This document shows positions 24,556-32,894 of a stretch of 64,000 nt of DNA, piece by piece. Position 1 is the first letter of the stretch. Every line of letters starts with the position of its first letter. The translations under genes and the position numbers were made by a program. The stretch spans positions 62,001 through 126,000 of the forward strand of contig JBKCTV010000004.1 of NCBI GenBank assembly GCA_046318595.1, in the 5' to 3' direction. Origin of the DNA: DAITMV01 sp046318595 (lineage in GTDB: Bacteria; Pseudomonadota; Gammaproteobacteria; Burkholderiales; Burkholderiaceae_B). Below the pieces are notes generated by a model. It was not told where the DNA came from, ran no database searches, and saw only the letters and a list, made by a program, of their open reading frames with translations.

Positions 24556-26127
24556 CTACTTACGCGCCGACCCGCCCAGCAGCGCAGCCACAGGGAACTG
24601 CGTCCGCTTAACCGACGCTTGGCGTGGTGCCACGGTCGAATCGAAGCGCCGCTCGGCATCGCCATGACCTGGCTTTTCCACATAAGGCTTAGAAAAAAGC
24701 TCGTCTTTCGGTGAAATACGCAAATTACCGCGCAGCCGCTCGAACTCTTCGTCGTAGCGAACCGAGCGACTGGGCTGCTGGGCGCGCTCGCCACGGGGGC
24801 GGGACGTGCTGAAGCGCTCACGCGGGGAAGCGGTGCTTTCGGCACGGCCAGTAGAAACACGGTCGGTAGCGCCAGTGGCGCGTTCGCGCCGCCCCAGGCT
24901 CGACGACGAGGCCGCGCCGGAAACGAAACCGACCAGCCGCCCGACTTCGAGCGGCTGCTTGATCAGCTTTTCGATATCCGCCAAGTAGCGCTCGTCGGAT
25001 GGCGCTTTCAGGGAATACGCAACGCCGCTGGCGCCAGCGCGGCCGGTCCGGCCGATGCGATGCACATAATCTTCCGGAGAATGCGGCAGATCGATATTGA
25101 TGACGCAGGGCAACTCGGCGATATCGAGCCCGCGTGCAGCGACATCGGTCGCGACCAGCACGGCCATTTCGCCGCTCTTGAAGGCCTCGAGTGCCTTGAT
25201 GCGCTCACCCTGGCTTTTGTCGCCATGAATCGCGACCGCCGTAATACCTTCTTTTTCGAGCTGGCGCGTCAGGCGCGAGGCGCCGATCTTTGTGTTGCTG
25301 AAGACGATGACCTGATGCAGATTTTTGGTTTTGATGAGGTGCGACACTGCCGCCGGCTTGTCGTCTGCACTGTCGAGCGCAAACACGATCTGTTGAACGT
25401 TTTCGGATGTGGCGTTGCGCCGCGCGGTTTCGATGAGCACCGGCTGCCGCATGAAGCTTTTGGCCAGCTTTTGAATTTCGCCGGAGAACGTCGCGGAAAA
25501 CAATAAATTTTGGCGCTGCGCGGGCAATAAATTGATGATTCGCTGCAGATCAGGCAGAAAGCCCATGTCGAGCATGCGGTCGGCCTCGTCTAACACCAGA
25601 ATCTGCACCTGCCCGAGGCTGACGCTTTTTTGCTGAACGTGATCGAGCAGCCGGCCAGGCGTGGCGATCAGAATTTCCACGCCTTTGCGCAGCTCGGCGA
25701 TTTGCGGATGGATGTCCATGCCACCGAACACGACCGTGGAGCGCAGCGGCGTGTGTTTGGCGTAGCGACCGACATTGTCGGCCACCTGGTCGGCCAGCTC
25801 GCGGGTCGGCGTGAGGATCAGCGCCCGCACAGGATGCCGGGCCGGCGACGCACTGTCGCTGGCATGCGCCATCAGCAACTGCAGGATCGGCAGCGAAAAA
25901 CCGGCCGTTTTGCCGGTGCCGGTCTGCGCCGCGCCCATGATGTCGCGACCCGTCAGCGCGATCGGGATGGCCTGGGCCTGGATGGGGGTCGGCTGGGTGT
26001 AGCCACCTTCGGCAATGGCCCGAAGAATATCGGCATGCAGGCCGAAATCGGCGAAACTCAGTGCCGCCGAAACATCATCGGAGGCGATCATCACCGGAAA
26101 ATTTGTCTCATTTGTCTCTTTAGTCAT
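24556..26127 (-). CDS. rhlE: DEAD-box ATP-dependent RNA helicase RhlE
   Basis: About 523 residues from the ATG at 26127 (MTKETNETNFPVM). The open frame reaches 26199 but the added residues do not look conserved. RecA domain 1 shows the Q motif (SFADFGL...YTQPTPIQ), AAQTGTGKTAGFSLP, PTRELADQV, TPGRLLDH, VLDEADRML and LFSATF. Domain 2 shows VFSNTK, ATDVAARGLDI and HRIGRTGRAG. A basic, arginine-rich tail with DELFSKPYVEK completes the RhlE pattern. These helicases act in ribosome assembly and RNA turnover. There is no Shine-Dalgarno before 26127; a perfect inverted repeat abuts the start codon (26128-26144). Confidence 0.92.
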   Translation of the reverse strand: MTKETNETNFPVMIASDDVSAALSFADFGLHADILRAIAEGGYTQPTPIQAQAIPIALTGRDIMGAAQTGTGKTAGFSLPILQLLMAHASDSASPARHPVRALILTPTRELADQVADNVGRYAKHTPLRSTVVFGGMDIHPQIAELRKGVEILIATPGRLLDHVQQKSVSLGQVQILVLDEADRMLDMGFLPDLQRIINLLPAQRQNLLFSATFSGEIQKLAKSFMRQPVLIETARRNATSENVQQIVFALDSADDKPAAVSHLIKTKNLHQVIVFSNTKIGASRLTRQLEKEGITAVAIHGDKSQGERIKALEAFKSGEMAVLVATDVAARGLDIAELPCVINIDLPHSPEDYVHRIGRTGRAGASGVAYSLKAPSDERYLADIEKLIKQPLEVGRLVGFVSGAASSSSLGRRERATGATDRVSTGRAESTASPRERFSTSRPRGERAQQPSRSVRYDEEFERLRGNLRISPKDELFSKPYVEKPGHGDAERRFDSTVAPRQASVKRTQFPVAALLGGSARK

Positions 26128-26144
26128 GCGCGTATTGTACGCGC
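26128..26144. repeat. Perfect 7-bp inverted repeat abutting the rhlE start
   Basis: GCGCGTA (26128-26134), a 3-base centre TTG, and TACGCGC (26138-26144) form a perfect palindrome directly in front of the rhlE ATG (26125-26127, minus strand). On the rhlE strand the centre contains TACAAT, a near-consensus -10 hexamer placed six bases before the ATG, which would give a leaderless transcript. No good -35 is seen. It may instead be an operator or an mRNA hairpin that hides the start. Confidence 0.45.
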
Positions 26145-26154
26145 GCGGCGCTTT

Positions 26155-26185
26155 TTTACCTAGTGCGCAAACGAACATGTAAAAT
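26155..26185 (+). promoter_or_regulatory. Candidate promoter for rfbBDA
   Basis: TAAAAT (26180-26185) is a good -10 hexamer 27 bases before the rfbB ATG. TTTACC (26155-26160) is a weak -35 at a 19-base spacing. This is the only plausible sigma-70-like element in the rhlE-rfbB gap. Confidence 0.35.
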
Positions 26186-26212
26186 GCGCGGTTGACCAAT
26201 CCGCCTCACCCC

Positions 26213-27292
26213 ATGAACGACACCCTACTCGTCACCGGCACGGCCGGTTTCATCGGCTCGGCATTCGCTCGGCTATGGCTCTCCCGGCCCGACAGCCGGC
26301 TGATTTCGCTCGATGCGCTCACTTATGCCGGCCACCTCAGCACGCTGTTGCCCGTCATGAATCACCCCGGACATGTCTTCGTGCAGGCCGACATCGCCGA
26401 CCAAGCCCTGGTCGGGCGGCTGCTGGCCGAGCACCGGCCCCGCGCCGTGCTGAACTTCGCCGCCGAAAGCCACGTCGATCGCTCGATTTCCGGGCCGGGC
26501 GCGTTCATCGAAACCAATATCACGGGCACGTTCAAGCTATTGGAAGCCGTGCGAGCGTACCGCGATGGCTTGCCGGCAGCCGATCAGACCGCTTTCCGTT
26601 ATTTGCAGGTGTCGACCGACGAGGTCTACGGTACGCTGGGCGCCGACGACCCACCATTCACGGAAGACACGCCGTATGCGCCCAATAGCCCGTACGCCGC
26701 CAGCAAGGCCGCGGCTGACCACCTGGTGCGCGCATGGCACGAAACCTACGGCCTGCCCGTGCTGAGCACGCACTGCGGCAACAATTACGGTCCCTATCAG
26801 TTCCCCGAAAAGCTCATTCCGCTCGTGACCACGCAGGCGCTGGCAGGCGGCGACCTGCCGATCTACGGCGACGGTCGACAGGTGCGCGACTGGATTTACG
26901 TCGACGATCACGTCCGTGGCATCGCCACCGTGCTCGAGCGCGGCCGGGTGGGCGAGCGCTACAACATCGGCGGGTTCGGCGAAACCTTCAACCTGAACGT
27001 CGTACACACCATTTGCGACACGCTGGACGAGTTGCAACCGCGCGCCGACGGCAAGTCTTACCGGGAACAGATCCGCTTCGTCAAAGACCGGCCCGGGCAC
27101 GACCGCCGCTATGCGATCAGCCCGGCGAAAACGCAGGGCGAACTCGGCTGGCAGCCCCAGGAAAGCTTCGCCTCGGGCATCCGCAAAACGATTCGCTGGT
27201 ATCTCGACAGTCAGGACTGGACCGCCAAGGTCAAGGACGCGACGTTTCGCGAATGGCTCGAAGCGCAATACGCGCACACCGCGAGCGCCTGA
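26213..27292 (+). CDS. rfbB: dTDP-glucose 4,6-dehydratase
   Basis: About 359 residues from the ATG at 26213 (MNDTLLVTGTAGFIGSAFAR); an in-frame TTG at 26192 is less likely. The extended-SDR marks are GTAGFIG (NAD site), NFAAESHVDRSI, STDEVYGTLG with the catalytic Thr-Asp-Glu, and SPYAASKAAADHLV with the YxxxK pair. HCGNNYGPYQFPEKLIPL is the RmlB substrate motif. It converts dTDP-glucose to dTDP-4-keto-6-deoxyglucose. The stop overlaps rfbD by one base. Order here is B-D-A. Confidence 0.95.
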   Translation: MNDTLLVTGTAGFIGSAFARLWLSRPDSRLISLDALTYAGHLSTLLPVMNHPGHVFVQADIADQALVGRLLAEHRPRAVLNFAAESHVDRSISGPGAFIETNITGTFKLLEAVRAYRDGLPAADQTAFRYLQVSTDEVYGTLGADDPPFTEDTPYAPNSPYAASKAAADHLVRAWHETYGLPVLSTHCGNNYGPYQFPEKLIPLVTTQALAGGDLPIYGDGRQVRDWIYVDDHVRGIATVLERGRVGERYNIGGFGETFNLNVVHTICDTLDELQPRADGKSYREQIRFVKDRPGHDRRYAISPAKTQGELGWQPQESFASGIRKTIRWYLDSQDWTAKVKDATFREWLEAQYAHTASA

Positions 27293-28245
27293 TGGCCGGC
27301 GCTGTCAAGCTGCTGATACTCGGCGCCAACGGTCAGGTCGGCCACGCGGCGCAACGGCAGGCCGGCGCATTTTTACAGAACGACCTGGCCGAGCTGCATG
27401 CGTTTGGCCGCAACCAGGTTGATCTGGCCGACCCGGACCAGCTGGCCGACGCGCTGCGCAGTTTGCGGCCCGACGTGGTCATCAACGCCGCCGCCTACAC
27501 CAATGTCGAAAAAGCCGAGGACGAGCCCAAACTGGCTTTGCGCGTCAATGCCCAGGCGGTCGGCGAGTTGGCCGAACTGTGCCGCCACCAGGGTGCGCGG
27601 CTGATTCACTACAGCACCGACTATGTGTTCGACGGCGCAGCCCGCGAGCCGTATACCGAGGACGCCGCGCTGGCACCGCAAAGCAGTTACGGCCGCAGCA
27701 AGGCGGCGGGCGAACGCTATCTGCAGGAGGTCGGCGGCAATTATTTGATTTTCCGCACCGGCTGGGTGTTCGGTCTGCACGGAGAAAACTTTTACCGCAA
27801 GATTTTGCGTTTCGCACGCGCCAAGGCGGCAGCCCAGCAAGCCTTGACGGTGGTCGACGATCAGACGGGCGCGCCCACCCCAGCCGAGTGGCTGGCAGAG
27901 CTTGCACTGTCCAGCGTGCGGCGCCGCGCCCACGGCACGGACGACTACACCGGCCTGCTGCATGCCGCCGCCAGTGGCAGCACCACATGGCACGACTATG
28001 CCGAGCTGGCGCTCGACCTCGCCGCCGGCACGCCGCTGCTGCCACAACGGCCCGACCTGCAACGCGTCAAGACCGCCGCGATGAATTTCAAAGCGACGCG
28101 GCCAGCCTACTCGGTGCTCGATACCGGTCGTCTGTCCGACTGGCTGGGTAGCGAGGGGCCTGCCATTCCGCAATGGCGCGACGCGGTTCGCCATGCGGTC
28201 GAGCACGACATGCGTCAGCCCCCTTCAACCAGCGCCCTCACTTAA
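27292..28245 (+). CDS. rfbD: dTDP-4-dehydrorhamnose reductase
   Basis: 317 residues from the ATG at 27292, where the rfbB stop and this start share a base (TGATG). The open frame runs on upstream to 26734 only as a shadow of rfbB. Motifs: LLILGANGQVGHAAQ (NADPH site), VVINAAAYTNVEKAEDEP, HYSTDYVFDG and SSYGRSKAAGE with the YxxxK pair. It reduces dTDP-4-keto-L-rhamnose to dTDP-L-rhamnose, the last step of the pathway. About 16 bases separate it from rfbA. Confidence 0.95.
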   Translation: MAGAVKLLILGANGQVGHAAQRQAGAFLQNDLAELHAFGRNQVDLADPDQLADALRSLRPDVVINAAAYTNVEKAEDEPKLALRVNAQAVGELAELCRHQGARLIHYSTDYVFDGAAREPYTEDAALAPQSSYGRSKAAGERYLQEVGGNYLIFRTGWVFGLHGENFYRKILRFARAKAAAQQALTVVDDQTGAPTPAEWLAELALSSVRRRAHGTDDYTGLLHAAASGSTTWHDYAELALDLAAGTPLLPQRPDLQRVKTAAMNFKATRPAYSVLDTGRLSDWLGSEGPAIPQWRDAVRHAVEHDMRQPPSTSALT

Positions 28246-28261
28246 CTTTCATCGTACGCCC

Positions 28262-29167
28262 ATGACATCATCGCCCCCCGTTTTCAACAGCCGCAAAGGC
28301 ATCATTCTGGCCGGCGGATCCGGCACCCGTCTGCACCCCGTGACCTTGGCCGTCAGCAAACAGCTCATGCCGGTTTATGACAAACCGATGATCTATTATC
28401 CCTTGTCGACGCTCATGCTCGCCGGAATCCGCGAGGTGCTGATCATCTCCACGCCGCAGGACACGCCGCGCTTCGAGCAGTTGCTCGGCGACGGCAGCCA
28501 ATGGGGCATGCACTTGCGCTATGCGGTGCAGCCGAGCCCCGACGGGCTGGCACAGGCGTTCATCATCGGCAAGACGTTCATTGGCAGCAGCCCAAGCGCG
28601 CTGGTACTCGGCGACAACCTGTTTTATGGTCACGACTTCGCCGCCCAGCTCGCCGGCGCTGATCAGCGACAGGCCGGCGCCACCGTCTTCGCTTACCCGG
28701 TCACCGACCCGGAGCGTTATGGCGTGGTCGAGTTCGATGGCGAAGGCCGGGCGCTATCACTCGAAGAAAAACCCGTTCAGCCCAAAAGCCGCTATGCGGT
28801 CACCGGCTTGTACTTCTACGATGAACAAGTGGTCGAGATCGCACGCGACATGAAACCTTCGCCACGGGGCGAACTGGAAATCACCGACGTCAACCGGGTT
28901 TACCTGGAACGTGGTCAGCTCGACGTGCAGGTCATGGGACGCGGCCATGCCTGGCTCGACACGGGCACGCACGACTCGCTGCTCGATGCCGCCCAGTTCA
29001 TCCAAACGCTCGAAAAACGCCAGGGACTGAAAATCGCCTGCCCCGAAGAAATCGCCTGGCGCAATGACTGGATCAGCGCGAACCAGTTGGAGGCGCTCGC
29101 CAAACCACTGGCCAAGAACGGCTATGGACAGTATTTGTCGAGCCTGCTGAACCAACCCGTTTTCTGA
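28262..29167 (+). CDS. rfbA: Glucose-1-phosphate thymidylyltransferase
   Basis: 301 residues from the ATG at 28262; the open frame extends to 28193 within the rfbD end but the extra residues are not conserved. RmlA motifs are clear: GIILAGGSGTRLHPVTLAVS (nucleotide-binding loop), SKQLMPVYDKPMIYYPLSTL, LGDNLFYGHDF with the metal Asp, and LSLEEKPVQPKSRYAVTGLY. It makes dTDP-glucose from glucose-1-phosphate and dTTP, the first step of dTDP-rhamnose synthesis. Only seven bases separate it from the GlcNAc-type transferase that follows. Confidence 0.96.
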   Translation: MTSSPPVFNSRKGIILAGGSGTRLHPVTLAVSKQLMPVYDKPMIYYPLSTLMLAGIREVLIISTPQDTPRFEQLLGDGSQWGMHLRYAVQPSPDGLAQAFIIGKTFIGSSPSALVLGDNLFYGHDFAAQLAGADQRQAGATVFAYPVTDPERYGVVEFDGEGRALSLEEKPVQPKSRYAVTGLYFYDEQVVEIARDMKPSPRGELEITDVNRVYLERGQLDVQVMGRGHAWLDTGTHDSLLDAAQFIQTLEKRQGLKIACPEEIAWRNDWISANQLEALAKPLAKNGYGQYLSSLLNQPVF

Positions 29168-29174
29168 AACCGTC

Positions 29175-30158
29175 ATGAACGACGAGGCGCTTGCCGAGCA
29201 GACCATTTTTATCAGCATCGCGTCGTATTGCGACCCGCTGTTGAAGTTCACGATCAGCAATGCGTTCGCGAACGCTCGCCGCCCGGGCAATTTACGGTTC
29301 GGCGTGGTCGATCAGAGCCCTGTCGAAGCGCGTATGAAAATGGCCGGCGAAACCGCGCCCAGACAGATCAGCTACGTGCATATTCAGCCGCGCGACGCGC
29401 GTGGCGCCTGTTGGGCGCGCGCCATCGGCATGAGCCTGTACCAGGGCGAGGACTGGTTCTTGCAAATCGACTCGCACATGCTGTTCGAACCGGATTGGGA
29501 CGATAGACTGATCGCGTCTGCGCGGCAATGCGCCCGGATCAACCCCAAATGCATCGTCTCCAGCTATCCGAACGCCTTCGAAATCATCGACGGCAAGGCG
29601 GTTCCCAAATACACCACGCGCAAGATCCTCGCGCACATCGTCAAGCGAGACTCGAACTTCGACCCCGAACACATCATTCTGAACTTTTATGCGGTAGGCG
29701 TCGAGCGTGACGAACCGCTCATCGGCTTTCACCTCGGGGCCGGCTGTGTGTTTGCCCCCGGCCGGTTCGTCAGCGACATCCCTTACGATCCGCATCTGTA
29801 TTTCCATGGCGAGGAGCAGACGCTCGCCGCGCGTGCTTATACCCATGGCTGGGACATTTTCCATGTCAGCGGTTTGCCAGTTCTCCATCTCTATAATTTC
29901 GGCGAAGCCGCCAAGCTACGGCCGTTGCACTGGTCCGAGGAGCACGACAAGGAGCGGCAATCGCGCTGGTGGGAACTGGAGGCACGCTCCAAAAAGCGGG
30001 TTCACGAGCTGCTGGTCGAAGGCAAGGACCTTGGCGTATACGGTCTGGGAACGGTACGCACCCTGCAGCAGTACATGGACTTTTCGGGCCTGGACTACAC
30101 CAACAAGGTCTTGCATGACGCAGCGCGGCACGGACCGTGGAACACATCAACGGCCTAA
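29175..30158 (+). CDS. GlcNAc-transferase-type glycosyltransferase (Skp1-Gnt1-like family)
   Basis: The 327-residue protein opens with QTIFISIASYCDPLLKFTI and LRFGVVDQSP, the signature of the Glycosyltransferase (GlcNAc) family (PF11397 as I recall). Its founding member is the Dictyostelium Skp1 hydroxyproline GlcNAc-transferase Gnt1. ARGACWARAIGMSLYQGEDW and LQIDSHMLFEPDWD (the DSH metal site) follow, then GAGCVFAPGRFVSDIPYDPH and YFHGEEQTLAARAYTHGWD. Bacterial members occur in capsule and O-antigen loci, and the tight link to rfbA favours a polysaccharide role. Its end overlaps the convergent pstB end by four bases. Acceptor is unknown. Confidence 0.78.
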   Translation: MNDEALAEQTIFISIASYCDPLLKFTISNAFANARRPGNLRFGVVDQSPVEARMKMAGETAPRQISYVHIQPRDARGACWARAIGMSLYQGEDWFLQIDSHMLFEPDWDDRLIASARQCARINPKCIVSSYPNAFEIIDGKAVPKYTTRKILAHIVKRDSNFDPEHIILNFYAVGVERDEPLIGFHLGAGCVFAPGRFVSDIPYDPHLYFHGEEQTLAARAYTHGWDIFHVSGLPVLHLYNFGEAAKLRPLHWSEEHDKERQSRWWELEARSKKRVHELLVEGKDLGVYGLGTVRTLQQYMDFSGLDYTNKVLHDAARHGPWNTSTA

Positions 30159-30955
30159 CCAAACCGGCCGGTAATGTAATCCTCGGTTTCCTTGCGAACC
30201 GGCTTGATGAAAATGCGGTCGGTCACGCCAAACTCGATCAATTCACCCAAATACATATACGCCGTGAAGTCGGAGATGCGGGCCGCCTGCTGCATATTGT
30301 GCGTCACGATCAAAATCGTCAGCTTGGTCTTGAGCTGCTCGATGAGTTCCTCGATGTGCGCCGTGGCGATTGGATCCAGGGCGGACGTCGGCTCGTCGAA
30401 CAGCAAAAACTCCGGGTCGGTCGCCAGGCAACGCGCGATACACAAACGCTGTTGCTGCCCGCCACTCAAGGCAAACGCCTGCTCGTGCAAACGGCTTTTG
30501 ACCTCGTCCCACAGCGCTGCACCGCGTAAGGCCTCTTCGACCCGGTCATCAATGGTGTTGCGGTTGCGTTCGCCGCGCAGTCGCAGGCCGTACGCCACGT
30601 TTTCATAAATCGACTTCGGAAACGGGTTCGGTTTTTGAAAAACCATACCGATCCGCATCCGCACCTCGATAGGGTCGACACGTTCGTCCAGGATATTGGT
30701 GTTGTCGGGCAACAGGCGAATCGCGCCTTCGTACCGATTACCGGGATACAGGTCGTGCATCCGGTTGAACGAGCGCAGCAGCGTCGATTTGCCGCAGCCC
30801 GAAGGGCCTATCAGCGCCGTGACTTTCTTCTCGTAGACGGTCAGGTCGATATTTTTGATCGCATGAAACTTGTCGTAATAAAAATTGAACTGCTGCGCCT
30901 CGGCCTTGACGGTCAAAGCACTGTCTGCCGCATGACGCGTCGACGAATTTTGCAT
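30155..30955 (-). CDS. pstB: Phosphate ABC transporter ATP-binding protein
   Basis: About 266 residues from the ATG at 30955 (MQNSSTRHAAD), preceded by GGAAATTCC; a GTG at 30973 overlapping the pstA end is the alternative. PstB features: NFYYDKFHAIKNIDL, Walker A GPSGCGKST, LRSFNRMHDLYPGNRYEG, VFQKPNPFPKSIYENVAYG (Q-loop, typical of PstB), signature ALSGGQQQRLCIARC and Walker B FLLFDEPTSALDP. It powers high-affinity phosphate uptake through PstA/PstC. phoU, which commonly follows pstB, is absent: the next gene is convergent. Confidence 0.95.
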   Translation of the reverse strand: MQNSSTRHAADSALTVKAEAQQFNFYYDKFHAIKNIDLTVYEKKVTALIGPSGCGKSTLLRSFNRMHDLYPGNRYEGAIRLLPDNTNILDERVDPIEVRMRIGMVFQKPNPFPKSIYENVAYGLRLRGERNRNTIDDRVEEALRGAALWDEVKSRLHEQAFALSGGQQQRLCIARCLATDPEFLLFDEPTSALDPIATAHIEELIEQLKTKLTILIVTHNMQQAARISDFTAYMYLGELIEFGVTDRIFIKPVRKETEDYITGRFG

Positions 30956-30966
30956 GGAATTTCCGA

Positions 30967-31896
30967 TCACCACTTGATTTTTTTACGCAGCCGATACCGC
31001 AGCCAGATCGCCAGCCCGTTCATCAGCAAAGTCATCAACACCAGGACGAAACCCGCCGCTGCGGCGTTCTGCTGAAAGGCCTCCTCGGGGCGCGAGGTCC
31101 AGTTGAACATTTGGATCGGCATGACCGTAAAGCCCGATTTCAGCCATTCGAAATTCAGAAACGGCGCCGTTTCCATGATCGGCGATGGCGGCAGAAAAGC
31201 GATGAAAGTCAGCGCGCCGATCGTGATGACGGGAGCGGTTTCACCAATCGCCCGCGACATGCCGATAATGATACCGGTCAAAATACCAGGCATCGAATAC
31301 GGCACGATGTGGTCACGCGTCACCTGCCATTTAGTCGCCCCCAAGCCATAAGCGCCTTCGCGAATATGCTGCGGAATCGAACGGATCGCTTCGCGGGTCG
31401 CGACGATCACGACCGGCAGAATCAGCAACGCCAGCGTAAGACCGGCCGACAGCACGCTTTGCCCAAAGCCCAGTGTGTATACGAACACCCCGAGCGCCAA
31501 CAGGCCATAGACGATTGAAGGCACACCTGCCAGGTTGGTCACATTTATTTCGATGATATCGGTGACGAAATTTTTCGATGCGTACTCTTCGAGGTAAATC
31601 CCGGACGCCACACCCAGCGGCACAGCCGCGAAAGCCGTGACGAACATCACCATCAAAGAGCCGATCCACGCCGATAGAATACCGGCGTCGCCCGCACGGC
31701 GCGACGGAAAACTGGTGAAAAATTCCGGATTCAGGCGTTCCCAACCAGCCATGGCCATCTGCGCGAACAAGGCGACGAAAGTCAGAATGCCAATGCTCAA
31801 GGCGACCACACCCATGACGGCGAAAAATAAATCCCAGCGGCGCGCCTTTTTGATGAGGCAACGGACTTTGGCGATATCGAAATCGTGGGCTTGCAT
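30967..31896 (-). CDS. pstA: Phosphate ABC transporter permease PstA
   Basis: The 309-residue permease has about six membrane segments. The EAA-type loop reads ATREAIRSIPQHIREGAYGL, a PstA-typical sequence, and continues GATKWQVTRDHIVPYSMPGI. IYLEEYASKNFVTDIIEINV is also conserved in PstA. The start overlaps the pstC stop by one base (31896). It forms the inner-membrane channel with PstC. Confidence 0.95.
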   Translation of the reverse strand: MQAHDFDIAKVRCLIKKARRWDLFFAVMGVVALSIGILTFVALFAQMAMAGWERLNPEFFTSFPSRRAGDAGILSAWIGSLMVMFVTAFAAVPLGVASGIYLEEYASKNFVTDIIEINVTNLAGVPSIVYGLLALGVFVYTLGFGQSVLSAGLTLALLILPVVIVATREAIRSIPQHIREGAYGLGATKWQVTRDHIVPYSMPGILTGIIIGMSRAIGETAPVITIGALTFIAFLPPSPIMETAPFLNFEWLKSGFTVMPIQMFNWTSRPEEAFQQNAAAAGFVLVLMTLLMNGLAIWLRYRLRKKIKW

Positions 31897-32828
31897 CAGT
31901 AGACCTCACGGTAACGGCGGCGCACGAAGTAGCCCAGCACATTGAACAACAGCGTCATCACCATCAGCGCCAGCCCGGCCGCGAAGATGGATTGATAACC
32001 GATCGAACCGTAGGGTAAATCACCGAGCGCCACCTGCACAATATACGCGGAAATGGTTTGTGCCGGCTGCATCGGATCCATTGTGAAATTTGGCTGCATA
32101 CCAGCGGCCACCGCCACGATCATGGTTTCGCCGACGGCCCTCGAAATACCCAGGATGTAGGCCGACAAAATCCCCGACAAGGCCGCCGGCACGACGATTT
32201 TGACCGCTGTTTGAAAACGTGTCGAACCCATCGCGTAGGCGCCTTCGCGCATACTCATCGGCACGGCCCGCATGGCATCCTCAGCCAGCGAACTGATGTA
32301 CGGAATGATGGCAATTCCCATGACGATCCCGGCCCCCAGCATGTTGAAGCCCGGCAGGCCGGGAATAATTTTCTGCAGCAATGGAATGACGACCACCAGG
32401 GCAAAATAGCCATAGACGATCGACGGAATCCCGCCCAGCAGTTCCAGAAAAGGCTTCACGACCTCGCGAAGCTGCGGCTTGGCGAACTCCGACAAATAAA
32501 TGGCGATGGTCGTGCCGAGTGGTATAGCGACCAACAAGGCCACAAGCGACGTCGTCAAGGTTCCCGCGAGCAAAGGCAAAATGCCGTAACGCGGATTTTC
32601 GAACAACGGCGTCCATAAGGTGTCGGTGAAAAAGTTCAGCAAAGGCACAGCTCGGAAGAAGTGCAGGGACTCGGAAACAAGCACCCAGATGATCCCAACC
32701 GTGGTGAGCACTGACACGCTGGCCGCCAAAAACAGGCAGACCTCGACGGCAACCTCGGTCAAATGCCGAAAAGGCTTTTTAGCGAGCCGATCACTGATCG
32801 GCTCGAGGGTGGTGACGGCAGGCGACAT
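31896..32828 (-). CDS. pstC: Phosphate ABC transporter permease PstC
   Basis: 310 residues with six hydrophobic segments. PstC-specific text includes NPRYGILPLLAGTLTTSLVA, ELLGGIPSIVYGYFALVV and the EAA loop DAMRAVPMSMREGAYAMGST. RAVGETMIVAVAAGMQPNFT is a further conserved PstC segment. It pairs with PstA and lies 66 bases downstream of pstS. No terminator is seen between pstS and pstC. Confidence 0.95.
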   Translation of the reverse strand: MSPAVTTLEPISDRLAKKPFRHLTEVAVEVCLFLAASVSVLTTVGIIWVLVSESLHFFRAVPLLNFFTDTLWTPLFENPRYGILPLLAGTLTTSLVALLVAIPLGTTIAIYLSEFAKPQLREVVKPFLELLGGIPSIVYGYFALVVVIPLLQKIIPGLPGFNMLGAGIVMGIAIIPYISSLAEDAMRAVPMSMREGAYAMGSTRFQTAVKIVVPAALSGILSAYILGISRAVGETMIVAVAAGMQPNFTMDPMQPAQTISAYIVQVALGDLPYGSIGYQSIFAAGLALMVMTLLFNVLGYFVRRRYREVY

Positions 32829-32894
32829 CGGCTCACGCTGAAGGAAAAAGCAGGATCCGCTGCGACTAGGGTCGCGGCGGGCGGTACAGCGGGA

